Notes under the pieces: generated by a model
The model's database searches: none
Told to the model about the DNA's origin: nothing
What the model saw: the letters and a program-made list of their open reading frames with translations, nothing else
Made by a program: the position numbers and the translations under genes
Assembly (NCBI GenBank): GCA_001873755.1
Contig: MNZT01000016.1
Span: forward strand, 1 to 24,393
Direction: 5' to 3'
DNA length: 24,393 nucleotides
Origin: Candidatus Wirthbacteria bacterium CG2_30_54_11
GTDB lineage: Bacteria > Patescibacteriota > CG2-30-54-11
In this document: positions 8,488-14,821 of the stretch, one piece after another
How the letters are laid out: the number at the start of each line of letters is the position of its first letter
How positions within the stretch are numbered: position 1 is the first letter of the stretch

Positions 8488-9074
8488 CGTTTATTTGAAG
8501 GCAGCAGGATTCCCACGATCTCCCGCACCACGCCTTTGGCGACGCTTTTCAGCAGACTTTCCTGCACATAGCTCAGTTTGATCTTCAGGTGATTTTCTGG
8601 ATTTTCCACTTCGAGAGCATCCACGAGTACCACACCCTCCTGATTGATGGTAAAGGTGACGTCAACACCCTTGGAGTTTTCCCTGGTCCTGGCTTTGAGG
8701 CCGGTGATGGTGAATTCGCCGAGCCTGGTGTTATCCCGTGCGGCCTTGTTGTCGCCTTTGTAACAGATCACCTTGACGTGGGTTTGATCATCCTCGACCG
8801 GAAAATACCGCTTGGAAGCGCTCGCCGGGAGTCGGGAGCCACGCGCGATGATCTGGCTCATCATGTGAGGTCTCTGTTCGATCACTGCCTCTATGCCAAA
8901 GGCTTCGCCGGTTTCCAGTCTGCCGTCTCTGTTTTTTTTGATCGCGATGGTCGGCACCCGCGTTGTAGTGTTGACCTCTATCAACGCTTTCGACGCCGGG
9001 ATCGGTGGGCTGGATGGTAGCGCGACAATAGCAGGCACCGGTAATTCTGTCCGTTTTCTTCTCTCTGATCTCAT
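8484..9074 (-). CDS. Free-standing Hsp70 (DnaK) substrate-binding domain protein
   Basis: 196 residues that align with the beta-sandwich substrate-binding domain of DnaK and with nothing else of DnaK. Residues about 60-160 read IEAVIEQ, IIARGSRLPASASKRYF, DDQTHVKVICYKGDNKAARD, NTRLGEFTITGL and VDVTFTINQEGVVLVDA. In DnaK the same order is IE(T)MGG, LIAKNTTIPTKHSQVF, DNQSAVTIHVLQGE, NKSLGQFNLDGI and IEVTFDIDADGILHVSA. The ATPase domain (no GIDLGTT) and the alpha-helical lid are absent. The N-terminal 60 residues are basic, then proline-rich. The frame is intact and is translationally coupled to the next gene, so it looks functional and not a relic. It lies 42 bases after the anchored cyclophilin. 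A holdase or peptide-binding adaptor role is inference. The start ATG has only a weak upstream AGG. Confidence 0.75.
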   Translation of the reverse strand: MRSERRKRTELPVPAIVALPSSPPIPASKALIEVNTTTRVPTIAIKKNRDGRLETGEAFGIEAVIEQRPHMMSQIIARGSRLPASASKRYFPVEDDQTHVKVICYKGDNKAARDNTRLGEFTITGLKARTRENSKGVDVTFTINQEGVVLVDALEVENPENHLKIKLSYVQESLLKSVAKGVVREIVGILLPSNKR

Positions 9075-9116
9075 GTCCGTGTGGCCTGCTTCTTAACTGA
9101 TTTTCAGGATTACTGA

Positions 9117-9857
9117 CTATTTGACGATGATGATCGAATTGACAATGTCGTCCTGGGCGATCTGCTGTGCGATATCAAGCCCTTCGGTCACTTGGCCGAA
9201 TACGGTATGTTTGCCGTCCAAATGCGGCTGGTCGGATGAGGTAACGATGAAAAACTGGCTGGTATTGGTCAGAGGTCCCTTGTTGGCCATGGCAACGGCG
9301 CCCGGTACCATTTTGTGAGAAGTGATATCGGCACGGTAGGAATACCCTTGGGAGACATAAAAGTCTTCCACCGTCAGGCCAGCGCTCTGGTCAAGTGAGT
9401 TCTCGGTGAGGAAAGAAGCGTCTTTGACCAGTATCTGATCCAGGCCAAGCGACTTGGCGTTGATTTCGTCCTCGAACGTGGTGCCGTAGATGCTTTCTCC
9501 TCCAGAACCGGTGCCGGTGGGATCTCCGGTCTGGATCATGAAGTCAGCGATGACGCGGTGAAACGTGAGGCCATCGTAGTAACCCAGGTTGGCCAGTCTG
9601 ATGAAATTCTCCACCGTTTTGGGTGCGGAATCAGGATAGAGCGCCATGGTGATCGTGCCCTTGTCCGTCTCGATGATGGCGGTCGCATTGGCGTAGTCAG
9701 CCGGGTTATAGAGAGACTGGTCATCGGTCTGGCTGGTCGACTGCGCAGAAGGAACCGTCGGGTGATTGGGTTTCCAGAACAAAAGGATACCTCCCAGGAT
9801 AGTGATGAAGGTGAAACCGCCTACGATGATCGCGAACATCTTCCAGTTGGTCGGCAT
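9117..9857 (-). CDS. Membrane-anchored cyclophilin-type peptidyl-prolyl cis-trans isomerase
   Basis: 246 residues. One N-terminal hydrophobic segment (about 8-27) acts as signal anchor, followed by a polar linker to about residue 57, then the cyclophilin domain facing outward. Family landmarks: FHRVI with the catalytic Arg, FMIQTGDPTGTGSGG, FEDEIN, the AMANKGP/SQFFIVT core and LDGKHTVFGQV. Between FEDEIN and the AMANKGP strand sits a roughly 50-residue insertion relative to minimal bacterial cyclophilins. It probably speeds proline isomerisation in exported proteins. The start ATG has AAAGG 7 bases upstream. It is the first gene after a recognisable promoter (9894-9921) and heads the ten-gene run that ends at the window edge. 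Confidence 0.92.
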   Translation of the reverse strand: MPTNWKMFAIIVGGFTFITILGGILLFWKPNHPTVPSAQSTSQTDDQSLYNPADYANATAIIETDKGTITMALYPDSAPKTVENFIRLANLGYYDGLTFHRVIADFMIQTGDPTGTGSGGESIYGTTFEDEINAKSLGLDQILVKDASFLTENSLDQSAGLTVEDFYVSQGYSYRADITSHKMVPGAVAMANKGPLTNTSQFFIVTSSDQPHLDGKHTVFGQVTEGLDIAQQIAQDDIVNSIIIVK

Positions 9858-9893
9858 GTGGATCCTTTGTTGTATGTGGTCGAGACTAGAGAA

Positions 9894-9921
9894 AGTATAC
9901 TCATCCTGGGCACCTTTTCAA
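9894..9921 (-). promoter_or_regulatory. Sigma-70-type promoter for the cyclophilin-to-ligase operon
   Basis: On the minus strand TTGAAA (9916-9921) is separated by 16 bases from TATACT (9894-9899), 37 bases before the cyclophilin start codon. It lies in the 71-base gap after the ThpR-like gene. All genes downstream of it down to position 1 overlap or are separated by at most 42 bases, and I see no terminator among them. Confidence 0.6.
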
Positions 9922-9926
9922 GGTGG
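9909..9926 (-). other. Small hairpin behind the ThpR-like gene
   Basis: CACCTT-GAA-AAGGTG forms a 6-bp stem with a 3-base loop just after the stop of the ThpR-like gene. No run of T follows, so intrinsic termination is doubtful. It overlaps the -35 box of the next promoter, so transcription from upstream and initiation here may interfere. Confidence 0.3.
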
Positions 9927-9928
9927 AT

Positions 9929-10486
9929 TTAACAGCCGAAATGGAATTCCCGGATCGGCGACTGCCGTTCGTGCGTCTCAGAATTGACACTGTAGAGACA
10001 CAGGCGGTCAGCGGTACAGGAAAAATCATAGCGGGATATGATCTCTTCCAAGGCCGGCTTTTTTTCGATCAAATCCCGGGCGCTCGTGATGCGGGCAACC
10101 GTGAGATGAGGCTGGAATTCCCGGCTTTCCCGCCGTTCAGCAAATGATCCGACCGCTTGATCGACCTGGGCATGAAGAGAGGCCAGTTCTTCGTTTGGCT
10201 GCGTCCCTATCCAGATGACTCTGGGATGTCTGGCAGTGCCAAAATAGCCGATACTGCCGCTTTTCAGTGCAAAAGGCTTGATGACGTTCACCAGAGTGCT
10301 GATCCGGTCCATGATCTTATCTGCATTTTCTTCGCGCAGCTGTCCGAAATACAGCATGGTGTAATGCGGAGTCGAGGCTTTCTGATATCTCGCGGCATGA
10401 ATATCTTTCAATTCAGCGAGCATTTCCGCAAATTTGTTTTTCATATCATCTGGCAATGGTATACCCAGGAAACATCCGGAGATCAT
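9929..10486 (-). CDS. thpR: ThpR-like RNA 2',3'-cyclic phosphodiesterase (2H phosphoesterase, '2'-5' RNA ligase' family)
   Basis: 185 residues, normal length. The two catalytic HxT motifs of the 2H superfamily are present: PHYTM (His41) and PHLTV (His127), about 86 residues apart. Family members hydrolyse 2',3'-cyclic phosphate ends of RNA and can show weak 2'-5' ligase activity; the physiological substrate is unsettled. Cytoplasmic. The start codon overlaps the stop of the pseudouridine synthase gene (ATGA, 10483-10486), so the two RNA-processing genes are translationally coupled and share the promoter ahead of the bS22-like gene. Confidence 0.88.
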   Translation of the reverse strand: MISGCFLGIPLPDDMKNKFAEMLAELKDIHAARYQKASTPHYTMLYFGQLREENADKIMDRISTLVNVIKPFALKSGSIGYFGTARHPRVIWIGTQPNEELASLHAQVDQAVGSFAERRESREFQPHLTVARITSARDLIEKKPALEEIISRYDFSCTADRLCLYSVNSETHERQSPIREFHFGC

Positions 10487-11202
10487 ATGCCGAGCCTTTT
10501 TTCGATCTGAATGATTTCATCTGGCAAGATAGGTTCGAATTCGCCGTACCGCAGTTTTCCCAGGCTGAAAGGACCCAGATTCGTTCGTTTTAAAATTTTG
10601 ACCGTGTAGCCTAGTTCGGCAAACAGCCTTCTGAGATGACGTTTTTTCCCTTCGTGCAGGTAGCATTGCAGGACCGAGGTGCCTTTTGGGGCGTCCAGCA
10701 GCTTGATGAGGTCACACTGCAGGTGTTCCCCGACACATTTCACCCCCTTGAGAGCCTGTTTCTGATCTTCTGCGGTGATCTCTTTGTCCAGTGTCACTTC
10801 GTAGACCTTTGGCACTTCAAAAGACGGATGGGTCAGTCGGTTCAAAAGGTCTCCATCGTTGGTCAGGACGAGCAGGCCTTCGGAATCCTTGTCCAGCCTG
10901 CCGACGATATTGAGCGTTTCGCAGGTGACTCCTTTGGCTCTGAGAAGATCGAACACCGTAGGGTCATCGCCCTGTCTGATGTGGGCAGAAATGCATCGGC
11001 GAGGTTTGTAGAGCTTGATATACTGGTACGAGGGAAGCTTGACCTCCAGATCCCGGTAGGCAACCTTGTCGCCTTCGGCCAGCTGGTAGGCACATTTAAT
11101 GACCACCCGTCCGTTCACCGTGACGAGTCCGCTTTCGATACAGGCTTCCGCTTTGCGGCGGGAAGCCACTCCACATCTGGCTAGATAGAGCTGCAGGCGC
11201 AT
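10483..11202 (-). CDS. RluB/RsuA-family ribosomal pseudouridine synthase
   Basis: 239 residues. N-terminal S4 RNA-binding domain (about 1-60, with VASRRKAEACIESGLVTVNG), then the catalytic core with GRLDKDSEGLLVLTNDG, in which Asp104 is the predicted nucleophile. A later EGKKRHLRRL motif, NLGPFSLGKL and LPDEI complete the RluB/RluE/RluF/RsuA subfamily pattern. It isomerises a uridine in rRNA; RluB acts on 23S, RsuA on 16S, and sequence alone does not settle which applies. The gene has an AGGG ribosome site 8 bases before its ATG. It follows the bS22-like gene across a strong hairpin (11220-11245). Confidence 0.88.
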   Translation of the reverse strand: MRLQLYLARCGVASRRKAEACIESGLVTVNGRVVIKCAYQLAEGDKVAYRDLEVKLPSYQYIKLYKPRRCISAHIRQGDDPTVFDLLRAKGVTCETLNIVGRLDKDSEGLLVLTNDGDLLNRLTHPSFEVPKVYEVTLDKEITAEDQKQALKGVKCVGEHLQCDLIKLLDAPKGTSVLQCYLHEGKKRHLRRLFAELGYTVKILKRTNLGPFSLGKLRYGEFEPILPDEIIQIEKRLGI

Positions 11203-11219
11203 ATTGAGTCCCTAAATAA

Positions 11220-11245
11220 GCCGAGATATGGTCACATACCTCGGC
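11220..11245 (-). terminator. Hairpin between the bS22-like gene and the pseudouridine synthase gene
   Basis: An 11-bp stem with one G.U pair and a 4-base loop (GCCGAGGTATG, loop TGAC, CATATCTCGGC on the minus strand). The minus-strand 3' flank is TTATTTA, a weak U-tract; the plus-strand flank is CCTGTTTTT. It may partly terminate transcription after the bS22-like gene, giving much more of that mRNA than of the downstream enzymes, or protect an mRNA 3' end. Confidence 0.55.
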
Positions 11246-11278
11246 CCTGTTTTTGAGTTTTCAGTCGGCATCAGGCTA

Positions 11279-11377
11279 TTAGCCTTTCTGCTTTCTCTGC
11301 ACACGGGTTGCCTTGTACAGTTTTTTCAGTTTATGCTTGCGCATTTTCTTGCGACGCCATTTTTTTACACTTCCCAC
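11279..11377 (-). CDS. bS22/mS38-like small ribosomal protein (AURKAIP1/COX24 domain), 32 aa
   Basis: A 32-residue, extremely basic protein starting at a GTG (11375-11377): VGSVKKWRRKKMRK, then HKLKKLYKATRVQRKQKG. It matches the pattern of mycobacterial bS22 and the C-terminal domain of mitochondrial mS38/AURKAIP1/COX24 (GSV-KK-RRKxM-K-K-RK-L-TRVQR). These bind 16S/12S rRNA in the small subunit near the decoding region. An AAAGGAG ribosome site lies 8 bases upstream, about as strong as any in the window. A promoter candidate precedes it and a hairpin follows, so it is probably a well-expressed near-monocistronic unit with readthrough to the rRNA-modifying enzyme. It is too short for normal gene callers. 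Confidence 0.82.
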   Translation of the reverse strand: MGSVKKWRRKKMRKHKLKKLYKATRVQRKQKG

Positions 11378-11422
11378 TCGCGCGCTCCTTTCCGGAGTCT
11401 TACCTGTGAAATAGACTAAGTC

Positions 11423-11451
11423 ATACTACTACAAATGCCGATCAATGCCAA
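11423..11451 (-). promoter_or_regulatory. Promoter candidate for the bS22-like gene
   Basis: TTGGCA (11446-11451), a 17-base spacer, and TAGTAT (11423-11428) on the minus strand, about 46 bases before the GTG start and just after the recR stop. Five of six -35 bases match consensus. Confidence 0.45.
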
Positions 11452-11463
11452 GCATTATTTACC

Positions 11464-12081
11464 TCAGGCCGTAAATGCGGTGCGATGCGCAAGTGCACTC
11501 ATGAGAGTGACCTCGTCCGCATATTCGATATCGCCGCCGATCGGGATACCGTGCGCCAGTCTCGTGACTTTGACCCGGTACGGCTCTGCGAGTTTGGCCA
11601 GGTACAGCGCCGTCGTCTCCCCTTCTGTGGTGGGATTGGTGGCCAGGATCAGTTCTTTTATCTTTATGGTCTGGTCCTTCAGGCGGTTTTCCAGTTCTTT
11701 GACCTTCAGCTGATCAGGCCCGATCCCATCGATCGGAGACATTTCTCCGTTGAGGACGTGATAGACACCTTTGAACTCTCGGGTTTTTTCGATGGCAAGT
11801 GCATCGAGCGGTTCGCTGACCACGCAAATGAGCGAGTGGTCTCTCTTGGGTGAGCTGCAGATATGACAAACCGGAGTCTCTGAGATATTGAAGCAATTTT
11901 CACAAAAAATGACTTTTTCCTTCAGCTCCAGCAAAGCCCGGCTGAGCTGCTGAGTCCGTGCCTTTGACTGACGCAGCAGGTGAAAGGTCAGTCTGGCAGC
12001 GGTTTTGGGACCGATGCCCGGGAGTCTTCCCAGATCATCGATGACCTGCTGCACGGGTTGCGGAAGTATGCTGTCATTCAT
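11464..12081 (-). CDS. recR: Recombination mediator RecR
   Basis: 205 residues, typical for RecR. Order of elements: helix-hairpin-helix LGRLPGIGPKTAARL (17-31), a four-Cys zinc finger (C60, C63, C72, C75), a Toprim domain starting VVSEPLDALAIE and ending in the AHGIPIGGDIEYAD motif. With RecO and RecF it loads RecA at single-strand gaps in the cytoplasm. It lies 17 bases downstream of the YbaB gene, in the widespread dnaX-ybaB-recR order, which supports both calls. Its ribosome site (AAGG) is about 11 bases from the ATG, a little far. Confidence 0.96.
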   Translation of the reverse strand: MNDSILPQPVQQVIDDLGRLPGIGPKTAARLTFHLLRQSKARTQQLSRALLELKEKVIFCENCFNISETPVCHICSSPKRDHSLICVVSEPLDALAIEKTREFKGVYHVLNGEMSPIDGIGPDQLKVKELENRLKDQTIKIKELILATNPTTEGETTALYLAKLAEPYRVKVTRLAHGIPIGGDIEYADEVTLMSALAHRTAFTA

Positions 12082-12098
12082 GGTTTACATGCCTTGTG

Positions 12099-12404
12099 TC
12101 AGGTGAGACCGGGGATGTTCAGCCCGCCGGTGACTTTTTGCAGTTCTTTCTTGGCTACGTCCTGAGAGTCAGAGATCGCTTTGTTCATCGCCTGCTTGAT
12201 CGCTTTTTCCAGTTCCTGGATATTTTCCATTTCCTGCACCGTGGGATCGAGCTTGATCTGGTTGATGACCTGGGTCCCCGTGATAGTGACGGTGACGCTG
12301 CCCAGCTTGACGACGATCTCGCTGTGTTCCAGTTCCTTCTGTACCCGTTCCATTTGCTTTTTCATGTCCCATGCCTGCTTGACCAACTTTGCCTGATCGA
12401 ACAT
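12099..12404 (-). CDS. ybaB: YbaB/EbfC family nucleoid-associated protein
   Basis: 101 residues, mostly two long helices (MFDQAKLVKQAWDMKKQMER, later IQELEKAIKQAMNKAISDSQ) around a short beta layer SVTVTITGTQVINQIKLD, and a glycine-rich tail GGLNIPGL. This is the YbaB/EbfC pattern, a dimeric DNA-binding protein that coats the nucleoid. I use the ATG at 12402-12404, because AAAGGAG sits 5 bases upstream; the open frame extends 6 codons to a TTG, which would bury that site. It lies between dnaX (24-base gap) and recR (17-base gap). Confidence 0.93.
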   Translation of the reverse strand: MFDQAKLVKQAWDMKKQMERVQKELEHSEIVVKLGSVTVTITGTQVINQIKLDPTVQEMENIQELEKAIKQAMNKAISDSQDVAKKELQKVTGGLNIPGLT

Positions 12405-12428
12405 ATCTCTCCTTTTTCCCAATATGGT

Positions 12429-14114
12429 CTAGACTACTTTTCCACCGAACATCTTCAGCGCATCGTCAACGGAGATCCCGGGTGACTCGTCTGAAGTCTG
12501 CTTTGGGTCTGCTGTGTTGCCTGCGCCGGGTAGACTCTTTTGAGCTGCGGGAGCAGTTGGCTTCCCTGCTTTTGCCACCAGGAGGCAGGTGATCGGGACC
12601 CTCTGGCCGCAGACTTCGAAAATAGCGTCTTCGACGATGCTTTTATTCAGTCTTTTTTCGATCTGCTCTTTGTGAAAACTGTATTGGAATTCGATCACCA
12701 GACGTCCTTCGGGATCGATAGTCCTGGGAGTGCCTCCTTTGAGGAAAGCTGCCACCGAATGATTGTGCGGCTTGGCCGCGTCCAGTATCTGATTCCATTT
12801 TTGAATTATGGTCTCTTCTTTGACCGTATGAGCAGAGGGAGCATCCGGTACCGTCTCAGCTTCGGCATGCTTTCTTTTGATCTTTTCAGCAAATGAACTT
12901 TCCTTTTTGCCGGGGGCTGAAAATGGTACGGGCTGCTGTGTATCCTCCTGCGGCTGTGCAGGATCCTGCGCTGGTGTACTGACAGCAGCGGCGGGAGAAG
13001 CGGATACGGCAACATTTCTGGCCGTCTCCTGAAAAGACTGCAGCAGAGCAAGTTCGACAGGTACGAGCGGGTTGTCTGATTTTCGAAGTTGATTTTTTAC
13101 TTCCAGCAGATTTTTCATGAATGCAAGCAACTTGGCACTATCCATCAACTTCTTATCTTCCTGTATGGCCTGCTTATCCTCTGCACTGATATTCAGCAGG
13201 TCGAGGTAGGCTTTGCCGCTCAATTGTGAGAGCAGGACCTGTCTGCCGTATTCGATGCAGCTTTTGATGAACTGCCCCATGTCCTGACCCTGCCCGGCGA
13301 GGCGGTGGACAGCCAGGATGGCTTCACCTGTTTTTCCCGCGCCCAGGAGTGCAAAGAAAGATGAGATCTGGGACTGGTCCAGAATCCCAAGCGCGGTTTT
13401 GATGTCGTCGCGTGTGATCGTCCCCCTCTGATAGGACATGATCTGTTCCAGCAGAGAAAGCGCGTCTCTGAGTGCACCATGTGAAAGTTGAGCTATGAAA
13501 TCCGCCGCGGTGTCTTCCAGCGCCGTATGCTCACTTTCAGCGATCTTCTGGAGCTGTTCGACGATCTCTCGGTGCTGGAGGAATCGGAAGTCATAGCGCT
13601 GGCAGCGGGAAACGATCGTGGCCGGGACTTCGTACGGTTCTGTGGTCGCGAGTATGAAGATCGCATGGTCCGGGGGCTCCTCCAGGGTTTTGAGCAAGGC
13701 ATTGAAAGCGCCTTTGCTCAGCATATGGACTTCATCGATGATGTAGACTTTGTACCGCAGCTCAGTGGGGCGGAAACTGATCTTTTCCCGCAGGTCCCTG
13801 ATATTGTCCACGCCGGTATTCGAGGCCGCGTCGATCTCGACGATATCCATGGCGCTGCCCCGGGCTATGGAGGTGCAGGAGTGACATTGATCACAGGGTT
13901 CAAATCCAGTCTCCGTCACGACCGGAGCGAGGCAGTTCGCCGCTTTTGCCAGGATCCTGGCGATACTGGTCTTCCCGGTGCCCCGTGGACCGGTGAACAG
14001 GTACGCGTGACCGATCCTGTTATCCTTCAGAGCGTTCTGCAGCGTGCGGACTATGTGCGTCTGCCCGACGACAGCGTTGAATGTTTGAGGCCGATAGGTG
14101 AGATAGAGAGCCAT
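12429..14114 (-). CDS. dnaX: DNA polymerase III subunit tau/gamma (clamp loader)
   Basis: 561 residues. AAA+ clamp-loader ATPase: start motif ALYLTYRPQTF, Walker A GPRGTGKTS (42-50), zinc-binding Cys 61, 74, 77 and 80, Walker B with DEVHMLS, sensor 1 LATTEP and SRC arginine-finger motif SRCQRYDF. Domain III helices follow, then a Pro/Ala/Gln-rich linker (about 370-400) and a C-terminal globular domain that ends in a DALKMFGGK motif. It loads the sliding clamp and ties polymerase to helicase. No clear Shine-Dalgarno site precedes the ATG (CCCTCTCT); translation may be weak or from a short leader. I see no A-AAA-AAG slip site, so only the full-length form is expected. Upstream, the start of the plus-strand RNA gene is divergent. 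Confidence 0.96.
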   Translation of the reverse strand: MALYLTYRPQTFNAVVGQTHIVRTLQNALKDNRIGHAYLFTGPRGTGKTSIARILAKAANCLAPVVTETGFEPCDQCHSCTSIARGSAMDIVEIDAASNTGVDNIRDLREKISFRPTELRYKVYIIDEVHMLSKGAFNALLKTLEEPPDHAIFILATTEPYEVPATIVSRCQRYDFRFLQHREIVEQLQKIAESEHTALEDTAADFIAQLSHGALRDALSLLEQIMSYQRGTITRDDIKTALGILDQSQISSFFALLGAGKTGEAILAVHRLAGQGQDMGQFIKSCIEYGRQVLLSQLSGKAYLDLLNISAEDKQAIQEDKKLMDSAKLLAFMKNLLEVKNQLRKSDNPLVPVELALLQSFQETARNVAVSASPAAAVSTPAQDPAQPQEDTQQPVPFSAPGKKESSFAEKIKRKHAEAETVPDAPSAHTVKEETIIQKWNQILDAAKPHNHSVAAFLKGGTPRTIDPEGRLVIEFQYSFHKEQIEKRLNKSIVEDAIFEVCGQRVPITCLLVAKAGKPTAPAAQKSLPGAGNTADPKQTSDESPGISVDDALKMFGGKVV

Positions 14115-14171
14115 AGAGAGGGTGTTTTAGTGTTCCGCCAGGTGGAGGATAATATTAAGTAGGAATATCTA

Positions 14172-14200
14172 TTGACACGTCAATAATAAAATGCTATAGT
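14172..14200 (+). promoter_or_regulatory. Near-consensus plus-strand promoter of the large RNA
   Basis: TTGACA (14172-14177) is a perfect -35, the spacer is exactly 17 bases, and TGC-TATAGT (14192-14200) is an extended -10. Transcription would begin near 14206-14208. It is the best-matching promoter I find in the window and the only clear plus-strand one. The -35 sits in the near-palindrome TTGACACGTCAA, whose other strand gives TTGACG pointing towards dnaX. Confidence 0.8.
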
Positions 14201-14285
14201 GTATCGAATTGATGAGGACGGCGATGAGTCCTGACGACGACACACAGCACTTTCACAGATCATAATCACGACGATGCAGACAACA

Positions 14286-14392
14286 GTAGCAGGTGGAATT
14301 CTGCTTGTGAGGTGGAAGTTCGGGAGTCGCATTTATTGCGTCCTAATACCCCCCGAGACTGGACCCCTCATCAGCAGAGTTCTCCCTGCTAC
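14286..14392 (+). repeat. Long imperfect inverted repeat (helix 1 of the RNA)
   Basis: Arms 14286-14312 and 14366-14392 form 25 of 27 pairs with mismatches only at 14294/14384 and 14306/14372. The 53-base apical region can extend it with GTTCGGG against CCCGAGAC (one bulge) and a CGCA/TGCG cap. The length and G.U content suggest selection on RNA structure. Confidence 0.75.
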
Positions 14393-14489
14393 CGCCCAAA
14401 AGGAGCTCCTCACAGCGTCATGTATGTTACCATACGAGACAATGAAAAAGAAGGGGCGACTGATGAAAAGCAGCGTCGGGAGAAATAAA

Positions 14490-14764
14490 GGAAGAGAGGT
14501 CTCTTTTTAGCAATACCTTCTACATCTCGCGCCAAAAAAAGCTTTTGGCAAGCATGATAGTAGTATAGGACTAAAGCTAAGCCCTACGCAGAACTACCGA
14601 CAACTACCAAAAACTCTTTTCGACCCTGATGGTAGGAAGATGATTTTGACCACACGATCGAAGTTGTCTTCCTACCAGCAGCTAAGAAAAGAGACCTCTA
14701 AACAATAAAACAAAAATTAGAAAAGTCTCAAGTAACAAAGCGTAAAAAAAAGAACCTCTCTTCC
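14490..14764 (+). promoter_or_regulatory. Two mutually exclusive long-range pairings inside the RNA
   Basis: Segment 14490-14500 pairs perfectly (11 bp) with 14754-14764. The overlapping segment 14495-14507 pairs perfectly (13 bp) with 14687-14699 and continues for four more pairs (14508-14511 with 14681-14684) past a 2-base bulge. Both cannot form at once because 14495-14500 is shared. This is the layout of a conformational switch. Confidence 0.5.
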
Positions 14765-14786
14765 CTACCTTGAATCTTGAATATTG

Positions 14787-14821
14787 AAAGCACCTGCTCG
14801 ATGAGCAAAGGTGCTTTTTTT
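14787..14821 (+). terminator. Intrinsic terminator of the plus-strand RNA
   Basis: AAAGCACC (14787-14794) pairs with GGTGCTTT (14810-14817), with an inner TGCTC/GAGCA stem and 3-base loop and two bulged A, followed by a T-run through 14821. Read on the minus strand the hairpin has no good U-tract. Confidence 0.88.

Larger units (their letters stand above)
14207..14821 (+). ncRNA. Large structured non-coding RNA (~610 nt), unknown family
   Basis: The stretch between dnaX and tRNA-Glu has no credible gene but begins at a strong promoter and ends at a strong terminator, both on the plus strand. It is rich in helices. Helix 1 (14286-14312 with 14366-14392) pairs 25 of 27 positions, 3 of them G.U. 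Helix 2 (14631-14649 with 14658-14676) is a continuous 19-bp stem with 4 G.U and an 8-base loop. Others are 14215-14219/14228-14232, 14531-14537/14543-14549, a 5-bp TTAC-loop hairpin near 14422, and 14495-14511/14681-14699 closing a distal domain. All seven wobbles are G.U only in the plus-strand RNA and would be A/C mismatches in the minus-strand RNA, so the plus strand is the RNA. A-rich single strands separate the helices. I could not match it to tmRNA, RNase P, SRP or 6S RNA. Its size is in the range of the OLE and ROOL classes, but I do not claim membership. Confidence 0.72.

Noticed and set aside
12830..13000. Programmed frameshift giving a short gamma form of DnaX
   Set aside because: The only A-run (GGC AAA AAG near the linker) lacks the A-AAA-AAG heptamer and a clear stimulatory hairpin.
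14211..14240. Hammerhead-like core (TGATGA, 5-bp stem, then TGACGA) at the 5' end of the RNA
   Set aside because: The second conserved strand should read GAAA before stem III; here it is TGAC. No flanking stems I and III can be drawn.
14274..14510. 78-codon plus-strand ORF inside the RNA gene
   Set aside because: No ribosome site, no recognisable domain, and its codons run through both arms of helix 1. It is better explained as chance.
14207..14821. tmRNA, RNase P RNA, SRP RNA or 6S RNA as identity of the large RNA
   Set aside because: No tRNA-like acceptor/T-loop or CCA end, no GAGGAAAGTCC/ACAGAA RNase P core, no GGAAG SRP tip, and length does not fit 6S.
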